From positions 310,001 through 374,000 of the forward strand of contig JAYXKI010000012.1 in assembly GCA_037892935.1 (NCBI GenBank): DNA of 64,000 nucleotides, read 5' to 3'. The DNA comes from Phlebopus portentosus (taxonomy: Eukaryota > Basidiomycota > Agaricomycetes > Boletales > Boletinellaceae). Both the position numbers and the translations under genes were made by a program. The notes below the pieces were generated by a model that saw only the letters and a list, made by a program, of their open reading frames with translations, was not told the origin of the DNA and ran no database searches. The number at the start of each line of letters is the position of its first letter. Positions within the stretch are counted from its first letter, which is position 1. Below, in pieces: positions 21,872 through 32,505 of the stretch.

Positions 21872-23266
21872 TCAATCGTCCATTGTCAAATCGATGACAC
21901 CGCGATCGTCAATCCAGAGACGGATCCCATTTTCGATCTTGACAGGTGTAATGGGCTCCAATTTCGTACGTTTCGAAAGCGGGCTGTTCGCACTCTCACC
22001 CTGTATGTTCAAAGGCTTGCACTATTCAGATTCATATCATCAGTCAGAAATGAAACCAAAGCAGAAAGAACGGAAAAACGTTACCTCGGAGAGTGCGGTC
22101 CGTGGTGCTTCGAAGTATTCGGCTCGTACATTATTTACACGGTACGGCGTTTGCGATGTTCCTCTCAGAGAAGGGGTGGGGAGGAACAAAGGTAACTCTG
22201 AGTTCGAGCGCCTATTGCTCATGTTTTGCTGAGAAGGTTCTTGATCTATGCGCGGCCGCTTGTGTTTTCGCCCAACTTCTCTTCTCGTTGCATAGCTCAG
22301 GCTGTCGATGTCAATAATGGGTTTCCGAGGAGAAGCCTCAACACAAGTGGGCGAGGGGATGATTCTTTGTGCTTGCAGATATGCTGACAGAATCAATTTA
22401 GCGGGTAACTCCCAGATATGTGCAAAAAGGGAATTACCTCGGGGTCTATATTTGAAGCGAAATACCACGCATGGGACTGCGTCTTTGTGGTCTCTCGGTT
22501 CACACACCAGTTTCCTAGACCTCGGCCTGTTGGACAAGGGGTGTCCAAAGGGGATCGCCTCGCCCAGTCTTCTCAACACATTAGAGACTATCGTTGTGAG
22601 AAAATTAGTTTACTTACGTGATGCGATGATCACATATCTTCTTGGTGCTCTCGTGAATCGCTCCATCGTACAAAGTAATTTCAGGCCTTCGGGGAGGATG
22701 GCGATGTCGCTGACGATGGTGGATAGGTTTGTAATAGGTATGGACAGGATAGATCTTAAGGGTTATGTTTCCAAGTTCGTCTGCATTGGTGCTTTGCTCA
22801 ATTCCCAGATATATGTCGTCATCTGTGATACGTTAGAATGTCGATGTCCTATTCCGTCACACGCTGGAGACGTACCGGTCAGGATCACCTTGGAAAAAGA
22901 GTAGGGTCTGAGTTCTCCTGTCGCAGTCTTGACACCGCTACTCGCACCTCCCTTGTTGGAGGCCATCGTATTCACGTGGAAATTTACTTCTATGCCGTCC
23001 ACAAACACCACACCTTTGTTGTCACCATTAGATTTAACGAGGCTCTCCCAGTGAACCGTAAAGCGCTAAAGGTCAGAGTCAGCGTTAAGCTTCAAGTTAA
23101 AATCTTCATATCTAAAGACCGTACGTACTTTCCCGGCCTCGCTTGCCACCCAGCATGTATATATCATATTGTCCTCCGGATCTGGTCCAGCCTGATATTC
23201 CTCCAGTATCTTGCCATCGTTCTCGCAGTATATCCAAGCTTTGAAGTTTCGATATTTAAGTGTCAT
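21872..23266 (-). CDS. DUF7918-like fungal nuclear-type protein with C-terminal SUMO-interacting-like motif
   Basis: The minus-strand gene starts at ATG 23266. Exon 1 (to 23129) gives NFKAWIYCENDGKILEEYQ and IYTCWVASEAGK. The next exons give GIEVNFHVNTMAS and SGVKTATGELRPYSFSKV, then a segment ending LYDGAIHESTKKICDHRI, then VPCVVFRFKYRPR. A basic, disordered part follows, and the last exon (after an intron near 21999-22083) reads SANSPLSKRTKLEP and ends VIDLTMDD with stop at 21872. The order of an Ig-like core, an FRYRP-type motif, a charged tail and a terminal IDLT motif matches DUF7918 proteins, which are numerous in Agaricomycetes and have no known function. VIDLT plus acidic residues is a textbook SUMO-interacting core. 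Some middle exon boundaries are approximate. Confidence 0.7.
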
Positions 23267-23453
23267 GTCGAATAAAGAGCAGTGATTTCTTCAGATCGAG
23301 CCACGCTGTGATATCGACAACCCCCTCATGCGAAGAATTCGGGTTGAGTCGTCTGAACCTTATCCGAATCGGGTAACGCGTCATGATACCATCAGGTGTG
23401 ACACGACAAAGCTTCAATTCCGTTAGCGAACGTTCGCCAAAAGGGTGAAGGCT

Positions 23454-23956
23454 TATAGATACATATTGGTTTCGTTGTACGCAATTGAGTAGCCAGCCTC
23501 TGCAAAGAACGCTGGAGCATCACCTGGAAATCGTGAGGATTTATGAGGATCTGAAATTAGAGCACATGTTCCAGTTTCATTACAGTATTTCAAGATGATA
23601 TCGCAGTGATATTTGGTGGCCTCGAGATTGGTTGGCTGAGAAAAGTGAAAAGGGCGGTGCAGATATTCTGTATCCTTTTGTAAGAGTCTGGACCACTTTT
23701 CTACATCGGTATTCCAAATATTTCCGCAAGATTATCTCAAAAGACCGAACAATGAGTTGCATTTTGAGGTGTGGATATCCATGATGCAACAATTCAGTGC
23801 TTTGGTGTACATGGAATCATCACGTTTATAGAACAAAGCTCTAGCATCGGGGCACCATGATTCGCGCCTTTGCGGACGTAAAGCAGAAGCGAAAACGACG
23901 TTGCTCAGGAAGTGGAGGCATAAGTTATCCACATTTTCCAAATTTTTAATTCCCTG
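23454..23956 (-). CDS. hypothetical protein, 5' end unresolved
   Basis: Two minus-strand open segments join through an intron of about 47 nt with a GT-AG pair. The first runs from an acceptor-like CTTCAG near 23956 through NLENVDNLCLHFLSNVVF to KCNSLF. The second is EKWSRLLQKDTEYLHRPFHF, ending FFAEAGYSIAYNETNMYL with stop TAA at 23454-23456. Codon use and composition look genuine, but no family was recognised. No good ATG lies at the left end; either translation begins at the in-frame Met of MYTKALNCC (about 23812) or an upstream exon is missing. A TATATATA stretch lies just upstream on the minus strand near 23985. It is tail-to-head with the SUS1 gene. Confidence 0.4.
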
Positions 23957-24037
23957 AAGCGCCCGAGAGGGATAAGGTGTATATATACGAAATAAGCAGC
24001 TCGGTAGAACCCGAGCGCTGATGAGACAAGGACGTAT

Positions 24038-24494
24038 CTAGTCGAACTGCTTTTCGACGAAGATCCGAATCATTTGCATGATTTCTTGTCGGACAGAGAG
24101 AGGTATTGACGCTGTTTAAAAAGGCACCATTCAAATTCTGACAAGCTGATTTCTAACTTGGCAGCCGCTCTTACAATTGCACTGGTCTTCAAGTTCTGCT
24201 AACAGATCTCGAAATCGCATATGATGGGCATGATCTGGAGTTACGCGTGATGTTGAGCATCACCGCGCTTCCTTGATTTATGATGTTGGCGGGTGCTTAC
24301 CCTTTGCCGAACTTCTCAAAGTATCAATCCAGCCAAGCTCACTAAGACGGGCGACAAGAGCCGCGTAAATTCTTGGAAACAAACAAATTAATCAAGATTA
24401 CATATTATTCCGCGAGAAACGATACCGACCTATCCCATTCTCCAGACTCGACGATTCGACGGTGAATTTGAGCATAAGTCGAATCAGCAGCCAT
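24038..24494 (-). CDS. SUS1: SUS1/ENY2-like subunit of SAGA (DUB module) and TREX-2
   Basis: This is a small four-exon minus-strand gene: 24494-24430, 24371-24301, 24234-24175 and 24111-24038, with all GT-AG introns in phase. The product is 89 residues. Helix 1 is YAQIHRRIVESGEWDRIYAA, then LVARLSELGWIDTLR, then a short linker, and the end is SIPLSVRQEIMQMIRIFV followed by EKQFD. This tracks the ENY2/Sus1 pattern (GERERLKELL, LIECGW, VPDSVKKELLQRIR). Sus1 links transcription (the SAGA deubiquitinase module, with Sgf11 and Ubp8) to mRNA export (TREX-2, on Sac3). Each exon is only 60-74 nt, so simple ORF calling misses the gene. It is divergent from the right GH79 gene, 405 bp between start codons. 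Family is confident from length and motif order. Confidence 0.85.
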
Positions 24495-24899
24495 TATCTG
24501 CGATGGTCGCAGTTGTGGGACGACGAGAACAAAGTAAGACCCGGCCGCGTCGCGTCGATCACGCGACACAAATACAGACATTTCTGTGCCGAGACTATAT
24601 CGGTGTCGGTGTTTATCGAGCCTATCTTAGCTGTCGTCGACCACGAGCTTGCATCTCAAAAAAGGGCAACATCGTGCACCAGCGCTATTCAGCAACGGCG
24701 GTTCGCTGACTGCGCAGCATCATGCCGAGGTTATCGTGTGATGAGCAGCGTCCCGAAACGGCGGAAGCATTATTAATATTGCCGCTTACAGTGCCAAGAC
24801 CAGTCGCGTATGCCGATAGGATGCCACTCGGGATATAAAACACTCCAGGCGCAAAAACCGGTGTATCATCTCCCTGTCCTTTCCCTTGTGCGACAGGCT
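24495..24899. promoter_or_regulatory. divergent promoter region between SUS1 and right GH79
   Basis: A 405-bp shared upstream region. It contains the TATA box of the GH79 gene near its right end. Open segments in it are GC-rich noise without motifs. Confidence 0.5.
24834..24840 (+). promoter_or_regulatory. TATA box of right GH79 gene
   Basis: TATAAAA lies 66 bp before ATG 24900, matching the spacing (68 bp) in the left paralog. Confidence 0.6.
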
Positions 24900-26896
24900 A
24901 TGCTTCCAGCTGGCCTGCTCCTCGCCTTCGCGGTTTTACCGTTCTCGACACCTGCCCATGCGGTCTCGAGCAAGGTCTTGGATGTCAGCTTTCCCGATCC
25001 GCCCACAGGTGAGAGGAATCTTGTCTCGGATAACCTTTTGGGGATCTCTTGGGAGCTTTATGTTGTCAACTATTTGTGTCAGTCTTTTTTCTATGTATGA
25101 CCTTTCCCTCGTGTACAAACCGATTGTTTGTGTAGGGGGAGAAACTCCGGATACCATGCCGAATGCGATGAAGAACTATCTTTCAAACATACGTGCCCGT
25201 ATGTCGAACCCGCTGCGAATACGGATGGGTGGCAACAGCATGGATGGTTCTCAGTATGTCGCGAGCCAGCAGAACATGATAACACTTACAGACCCCGACG
25301 CTTATTACAATGATGTGCGTCTTATTTTTTCTTGTCGTTGAATTCCCTCGAGATTAATGGATCCGCTCAAAGGTACCTTGCGACTTCGGACCCATGCTCT
25401 TCGATGTTCTCAATGCCATGTCAGACACGGTTGGAGAGATGCAGTTCATACTCGGTCTGAGCATGCGCGACCCCGATCAATATGACAACATCATCGAACT
25501 TACCGCTGCGTCTCGCGATAAGTTCGGAGGTCGCTTGGATTCTTTGCTATTAGGAAACGAACCAGATCTGTATGCTGGACATGGCGAACGCGGAGAGTAC
25601 ACGATTGATATGTATATCACGGAGCTCAACCAGATCTTCAATGAAATGGAAAACTCGGTTTATGGCAATTTAACAAACGTGACGCTTATGGGTGGACCTA
25701 CGGTCTGTTGTTCATGGGACCTATCTGACGTGCTTTCGGCGGGCATGACTAACCTTTCGTACAAATATTACACGTAAGTTCCCCACGCTCTCAGGATTGT
25801 GTACATATTTTAATGGCCCAAAAAAAGCATTCAGCACTATCCGACGCATGTGTGTAGCGGTCAGACCGATAAGAGCTCCAACATCTCGTATTTTGTGTCG
25901 CATCCGAACAGTGAATACTCATTGCAACATATTTGGGTCTCTGTTCTAATATTTCTCCAGTACCTCCATTTGTTCAGTGGAACGACGAAGGTATCGTGAT
26001 AGCAAAACAAGAGGACGTACCGGTCCTGCTTACTGAGTATAACTCTATATCGTGCGGAGGAGACCCGAATGTCTCCCCCACTGTACGTGTCTGACACATG
26101 CCTTCGCTCTTGACCGTAAACTTATGCCCGTTTCCAGTTCTCAACTACCCTTTGGGCGGTGGATGTTGCCTTACAGGCCGCCTCGGGTAATTTCACCGGA
26201 GTGTACCTGCACACTCGGGAACTCGGAGTCACGTACAATCTTTTCGAGCCACCGTCGGAAGAGGAATATTTGAGCAGTGATTGGAAAACAGGAGCTATCT
26301 ATTACGCTACGCTTGTCGTTGCCGAGACAATCTCGAGCAACTCATCGGTCGTCGTCGATCTCAATCTGGATAATTCAATGACTTCGTACGATGCGTCTGT
26401 TGCTGGATACGCCATCTATGATGGTCCCGATTTGACGAAGAGTAAATTCGTGCTCTTCAACTATGATTATCCCCGCGCCAACACGGACGAATCTGACGCC
26501 ACATCTAATACGACTCAGACGTTCGTTCTTCCCGGAAACCTCTCCGACTCGATCGGCGTGCGTTATTTGATTGCAGATAATATCACCGAACAAACGGCAA
26601 TCAGTTGGGCTGGGCAAACTGTAGGAGTCAACGGAGCTTTGCAAGGGGTTCAATTGATGGATGTATTCAATTGCTCAAATGGTTGCAATGTGACTGTTCC
26701 GGGACCTGGACTCGTTGTCGTATGGCTTGATCCCGAGAGCGACTTGCAAAGAACGAACATCTATGTTGGCAACTCAACAATCGCCGATGTCTACACAGGG
26801 CCATTGGAAACGTCTGCCGCTGCAATGCAGGTGCTCCATGACTCCCGGTGGCTGACAGGTTTGCTACCTGCACTAGCGTTTCTCTTGGTCACCTAA
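24900..26896 (+). CDS. GH79 beta-glucuronidase-like glycoside hydrolase, secreted, probably GPI-anchored (right copy)
   Basis: Six exons: 24900-25077, 25136-25314, 25373-25773, 25828-25910, 25961-26082 and 26138-26896. Their lengths (178, 179, 401, 83, 122 and 759 nt) equal those of the left copy except for one codon in exon 1. The product is 573 residues with signal peptide LLLAFAVLPFSTPAHA, LRIRMGGNSMDGS, LLLGNEPDLYAGHG (acid/base candidate Glu182) and LLTEYNSISCGGD (nucleophile candidate Glu306). The C-terminus is again hydrophobic (LTGLLPALAFLLVT), fitting a GPI signal. Both catalytic Glu are kept, so both paralogs are likely active. The acceptor of exon 4 is the AG after a run of A (25826-25827), not the one 6 nt downstream; this is fixed by comparison with the paralog. 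Confidence 0.85.
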
Positions 26897-27416
26897 AATG
26901 TTATTTGTTCTCGTCCTCCTTCGCATGATGCCCGCCACTTTTTTCCGCTTAATCTTATACATGTTTATTCGCAGCTCTTTTTCCTAGGCTTCTCGCAGCA
27001 TTTCCAGCACGCCGGAACGCATTCCTTTTTTTCGATCTTTCTTGATGAGACGTTCCTTCTCACTTCAGTAGATGGTCCGGGGCATCGCCGCGCAAGAGCC
27101 TAGAGTTAGCACATGTCTATAGCATATAGCTATACAGGAAGATACCCGCAATTCACGATGCACAGAGTAATTAAAATGATCTCAAAAAAGAAATTACTGT
27201 GGGAAATTTGTGTGAAGGAAATTTGAGAAAAAAGGGAATATCAGCCGTGACTGTGACAGACGCGTTGTTGCCATCACAGGACAGGACAAATCCGGAAGTA
27301 ATCCGCGAATTTCTTGTTGACTTCTTACCGCCATCTACCCGCACCTTTGTTCTAATTCATTCACATCTCCATCAAGCTGTCACGGTAGCGCTCTCACTCG
27401 CTCGTATCCTGAAGAC
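26897..27416. other. intergenic, nothing recognised
   Basis: About 520 bp between the right GH79 gene and the CK1-like gene. No motif recognised. Confidence 0.5.
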
Positions 27417-28883
27417 ATGGAAATCACATTTGGTGGGAAGTACAAGATAGAAGAAGAAATAGGTTTTGGGGGTTGCGGTACGCTCATCGTTTCAAGCCAC
27501 GGCGTCAGCCCACTCTAAGCATTTTCTAATTATGTTTTGGCTTTTGTCAATGCTACTTGTATTGGGTGTATAGGCTCTGTATACATGGGCACACACACTA
27601 TTGCTGGAAAAGAGGTCGCCATCAAGGTCGAGTCGGCGAATGCTAAACGTTCGATGCTCATGCAGGAATCCCGGATATACAAGACGCTTATGGGAGGACC
27701 TGGTGTTCCTTGGATGATGTGGTCTGGAAAACAAGGCGACTACAATGTTTTGGTGCTTGACCTACTGGGACCATCGCTAGAGGATCTACACAAGATTTGT
27801 AACAAACAGTTTTCATTGAAGACCGTCCTTTTACTCGCCGACCAGATGGTGAGCATTTCCTCTGATTTTTTCTTCTTTCATTATTTCATCCTTTATTCCT
27901 AAACGCCACCAGGCGTCGTGGTGAAAGGGGAGCCACGGGAGCTAAACGACGGGAGGCGTTCAACTCCCGTCTCTTTCTGACCACCTTCTCCCGAATATTC
28001 CCACATTAATCCGCTAGGCTCAATTGGGACGGGAAGCTGACTTCCATTGTTTTCCTAGCTTTCACTCATTGAATTCATTCATTCGCGCGATTGGGTCCAC
28101 CGTGATATTAAGCCTGCCAACTTCCTCATGGGCCCGGATGTGTACTCGTCCTCGCGGCCGTCGTCCTGCGACCGGGTGAACGTAATTGACTTCGGACTGG
28201 CGAAGAAGTATGCGAACAGCGGAACTGGCAAACATATCAAGAACACGCAGTGTGACACTCATGGCGTTGGGACGCCACTGTTTGCCAGCATCAACACGCA
28301 CAGAGGCGAAGGTACGTGATCGCATCGGAAGCGCCTTGTTTCCGATCCACTTGAGTTGAAAAGTGGAACTGATGACGTCGCTCTAATGTTAGACTGCTCA
28401 CGGCGTGATGACCTCGAGTCCTTGGCTTACACACTCATCTACTTCCTTTGTGGGACATTACCCTGGAGAAAAGTGAAGCCTCCTCCAGAAGCAGATAAGA
28501 ATCCTAAAATCGGGTGGGATAAGGTGCTCGTGGTAAAGCTTGCTGCTGAAGAATCTGGGGCTATTACGGCAGGCTTACCGACCGAATTCGATATTTTCTA
28601 CCGATACGTGCGGAGCCTAGCGTTCGAGGACCTACCAGATTACGTTGGCTGCCGAAAGCTCTTCCGTGACCTTGCGAAGCGCGAGGGCATAGAATATGAT
28701 GGACAATTTGACTGGACTGTCGTAGGTGACCGAGTATGGAACCGGTCAGCGAAGAAGCGGTCCGTGAGTGGGCCGAGCTCTATGGGAGGAGGGAGCCAGA
28801 GGCGACGCCGGTTCTGTGAGGCATGCGAAGCCCGTGCCGCTATGGAAGCTGAGATGAACTCGATCCCATTATCGAGGCGATGA
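27417..28883 (+). CDS. casein kinase 1-like protein kinase
   Basis: Four exons: 27417 to about 27479, 27574-27848, 28059-28311 and 28393-28883. The glycine loop is split by intron 1 (IGFGGCG, then SVYMGTHTIAG). Next come VAIKVES (catalytic Lys), LDLLGPSLEDL, the catalytic loop VHRDIKPANFLMG and the magnesium loop VIDFGLAKKY, followed by a CK1-type RRDDLESLAYTLIYFLCG. CK1 kinases are Ser/Thr kinases with many cellular roles. The activation segment is atypical (DTHGVGTPLFASINTHRG), and the C-terminus is short with a basic stretch, resembling the expanded divergent CK1 group of Agaricomycetes rather than Hrr25 itself. Intron 2 is 210 nt, long for this window. Family is confident; role unknown. 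Confidence 0.8.
27948..27971. repeat. 8-bp inverted repeat in CK1 intron 2
   Basis: GACGGGAG and CTCCCGTC flank an 8-nt loop inside the unusually long 210-nt intron. Confidence 0.6.
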
Positions 28884-29864
28884 TAACAGGCGGTCTGGAG
28901 TTTGCCGATGCAGGTTGTATTTTTATTTCTTTTTCTTCATTCCCATTGGATTGTATTTCTAGTCAGTCGTTTGGTGCGCGTCGAGGTTGGTTTGAACACA
29001 GCTATTAATGAGTCTGGCACTTGTTTTTGCTCATGAAATGTGTACCCTTTCAGTTCACCTCATGGTTGCTTGACGACTTCCTAAAACTTCCGTTGCAGTC
29101 ACTTGCTCTGCCAGGATGGCTGCACTTCTGCAATGACATGCTGGGATCATTGTGCACACACTTCTGCACGGAGCCTACACGGACTATAGGATCTACTCGG
29201 GGTTCTATGAGTTACCCGGATACGTCGAGATTTGTGCCCCACCGGCTGTCGTAATGCATCCGGTTTTGTCGTTCTTTGAAGAGTGCGTTCCTTCGTCTTC
29301 ATTTCTCGATGTTTCGGCTGACGTGCTCGTGGTCACTAAAGAGCCTTCTATACTTTCATCTCCTCGACCAATATTGGTCTTCTTCGCAACCTCATTGATA
29401 GATTCTCCTGTTGGGATGATGGCTCTTGAAACGAAATTTCAGATTTCGATTCTTCATTGGGATTTAAAGTAGTGTATTTTTATGCGATGTTCCACCTGCT
29501 TTCTGCCTCCGCCGTATACGTGTATACGTGCGAATGATCGCTTTGTGCTTTGTTCTTGTTTGATATTTTACGCATCCGAATTACACGCACGATCTTTCAA
29601 GATTTTCAAGATTTCCTTTCTCTTATTTTTTTTTTTGGTATTTGGCATCATTTGCAATCTATTCGCTGCACGCTGTACATTTGTATAAATACATACATAC
29701 ACACTGTCAACACGGTTTCTTCAACCTGACTGCTAGCAGAACATGTTCATAAGTCGTTTACCGCGGCTAAGCGTCGCATCACGTCACATGACAAAATAAA
29801 CCTTCATCATCTGAAATTTCGTTCTCTGCTTGCACACCGACGGTTACGGCACAGTCACCAGAAA
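28884..29864. other. intergenic, no supported gene
   Basis: About 980 bp. A 107-codon open segment ends at 29472 but has no recognisable domain. The right part is the Rsm10 promoter. Confidence 0.4.
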
Positions 29865-30711
29865 ATGCTAGCGAGACGAGCAAAGTTGAGTCTCCTTACG
29901 TGCGAGAGATTGCTGAAGCAGGGTCTCCGACTAAGGTGGGTCTGCTTCTACCCTGAATCTTGCTCCCGCTGACTTCGACTCTAGATTGCCTTTCCTTCGC
30001 GGATTTGCGACCGAGGCCCCGCCAACACCCGCGCAACCTTCGAGCAGTGCAAATGAACCAACGGAGCGAATACTGATGGTTACTCCAGAAATGACTGAGC
30101 GTGAGTATGCTTCGAGAGTCGTTCCCGGGCGTGCGGTTCTCGCTCCGCTACGACACGAAAAGACGCACGGAATACCAGTCGCAATTATCCACGTACGCGG
30201 GTACCAGCATCGCGACTTAGATCTCTTCCTGCACTTCGCGTCGCACGCTGCATCTTCCTTGGCGATTCCCGTGAGCGAGATTATTCGACTGCCGACACAG
30301 AGGAGTCTGTGGACTGTCCCGAAGGGCCCGTTCGTCCACAAGAAAGCGCAGGAAAACTTCGAGCGGCGCGTGCACAAGCGGATGATCAAAGCCTGGGATG
30401 CGAATGACAGTGTTGTAGATCGGTGGATACACTACATCCGGTCGCACCCTCAACCTGGGATTGGGGTGCGCATTGTGCGCTGGCGGCGCGCGCCGGTGGG
30501 CATTGGTCGGAAACATGCGGAAAGGACGTCAACGACGATGTTGGAGTCGCAGAAGCTGGAGAATATCACAGATCGTCAGCGCGTGGAGGAGGTTGCGAGG
30601 AATATTGTGAAGCAGGAGATGAAGGCGGCGAATTTGGGGGATGCCGCGCCGAAAGCTATCAAAGAAGAGAGTGAGACGAAAGAGACTGACAGCCCAGAAA
30701 AATCTTCCTAG
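29865..30711 (+). CDS. RSM10: mitochondrial small-subunit ribosomal protein uS10m
   Basis: Two exons, 29865-29935 and 29985-30711, give 265 residues. The start is chosen because it supplies an Arg/Leu-rich mitochondrial presequence (MLARRAKLSLLTCERLLKQG) that joins in phase to LPFLRGFATEAPP. The S10 domain is clear: AIIHVRGYQHRDLDLFLHFA, SEIIRLPTQRSLWTVPKGPF and HKKAQENFERRVHKRMIKAW. The protein is part of the mitoribosome 30S head. The C-terminus carries a charged Glu/Lys extension of about 60 residues. The single intron separates the targeting peptide from the ribosomal domain. Identification is firm. Confidence 0.9.
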
Positions 30712-31493
30712 AAGTAGCTCGTAAGTGCCCTGCTCAGGTTAATCATTTCTATCTGTTCTGACGCTTGCTAGACCGCAATGTTCCATCTCGTACTCAACAA
30801 TCTCACATAATGGTCTATTGTGCTTCGAAATGGTGACCAATGAAGATTTTACTTCTCACCTTCGCGCAGATTGCCTCGGTCCCTCGTCTGTTGCGGCCGC
30901 TCCATGCTGATGTCCCTTCTCGCCAATATCTCACCGTCTGAAAGCACTTATCAGCCGAAGTTCATTCAAGATACGCAAAGAAGGAAATCAAAGCACTTTT
31001 GATGTCTACTTTCCAATATTCTCGTCGCTTAATATGTACGTGTTTCTTCAGGGCATTGATACACAGCATCAAATTTCGCCGTCTCCCACTGAGATCGTCT
31101 ATTTAATTAGCAGTATCTAACCGAAGGCTTTGTCGGCAAGCGATTGTGTGTGTCCGACCTGAACAGCGTTCACGCCACAATTAAGAATGGCGGACCTGAA
31201 CATTCTTACTGACCGATATTACGGACAACACCTCCGACTCGGATTCGCAACGCTCTTCGCTGATGATTACGTCTGCTAGCTTTGAAGCGAATTCGCTTAC
31301 TGCTTGAAGATAGCTGGTGTGAGACGGCGTGAAACTGGAATATGGGCGAACAATTACTTGTGACTCCTCAATGGATTGCTCTCACAGACCTCAATCTTCG
31401 CTTCGCCCCGACGGTCATCCTCGGATTCAGTACCCTTCTTGCTTCGAGTCTCTATACTTTCTTCTGCTTTCCTTTATGTCTGGATCTTGATTT

Positions 31494-31494
<1 letters not shown>

Positions 31495-31525
<31 letters not shown>
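31495..31525 (+). repeat. A31 homopolymer tract
   Basis: 31 consecutive A residues. The octamer GCCCCGAC occurs directly after the run and again about 90 bp before it, a weak retroposition-like signature. Confidence 0.9.
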
Positions 31526-31526
<1 letters not shown>

Positions 31527-32488
31527 CCCCGACATCGGATTCGGAATTCTCTTGAATATATGTGATTTGCCCTGACGATCCGCTTGGCTTCAACCATCCC
31601 TTCCTTTTCAATCCTTGGTGTTCGCGACGCGCACCTAGAACGGGGAATTCGGTATCTCGGTAAAACGTTTCCCGCTGTATGCTAAGTACGGCCGGTACTT
31701 GTCTATGGCAGGCCAAAGGCCGTGTCCGCAGCTGCTCAACTGATTAAAGCAACATTTCCATCGACTTGTTCTTGTTCATGGCAGCTGCTCTTATTCCTTC
31801 CGTTTTGAATATTCGGCGATGAGTGAAACATATACATACCGACCTAATTGCGCAGCGCGACTAACTGAGGATTTGAGCAGTAAACTACTGCCGTTCGAAG
31901 ATAAAGGTAACGTCTCTGAATCCATTCTTTTTTGCTCCTGTTTCGTCGTTAGACCCCTCGAAGTCTACAATGATTCCAATCCATGCTAAGCAGCCCAGGA
32001 GCAATCTAAGAATAGTAAGTAGAGACCCGAATGACTCGGAGTAAGCGAAAAATAAGATATTCGCAATGTATGTCGATGGAAGGGCACGGCGGAAGAGTTC
32101 GAACGAGATGATTATGATTGCTATTCACAAGCGTATTGGCTGGCGGGTGATTGCACCTGTTGGTCCCTCTCATGCCTTCTCTACCTATTATGCCAACCTC
32201 AATATTAATCCGGCGGCTCTACTGAATCGCTCGCGCGTAAGTTTAGAGCATGAAACTTCCCTGCAGGCACCAGGAACAAGAATAACAAGGAGTATCCGAA
32301 CAAAATGAATTGCGTCTTCTTTACTTGCTATGATATACTGGTTGTTCGATGGCGATGATATTTACTGACATACATTCTTTTGCTGAATAGACTTTCTCCT
32401 TACGATGATCAATTCAGGATTCATGTCTTTCGATCCGCTCTACTGAAGTAAGAAGATGGAATTACCATTAGGCTGCAAGAAAGACTCG

Positions 32489-32505
32489 CCCCCCCCCCCC
32501 CCCCC
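32489..32505 (+). repeat. C17 homopolymer tract
   Basis: 17 consecutive C residues, followed by GCGGCC. The proline-run frame here is an artefact of this tract. Confidence 0.9.

Noticed and set aside
28884..29472. 107-codon frame downstream of the CK1-like gene
   Set aside because: No recognisable domain and no start or splice context that sets it apart from chance.
31342..31575. open frame with a long lysine run
   Set aside because: The lysines are just the A31 homopolymer tract; there are no other coding features.
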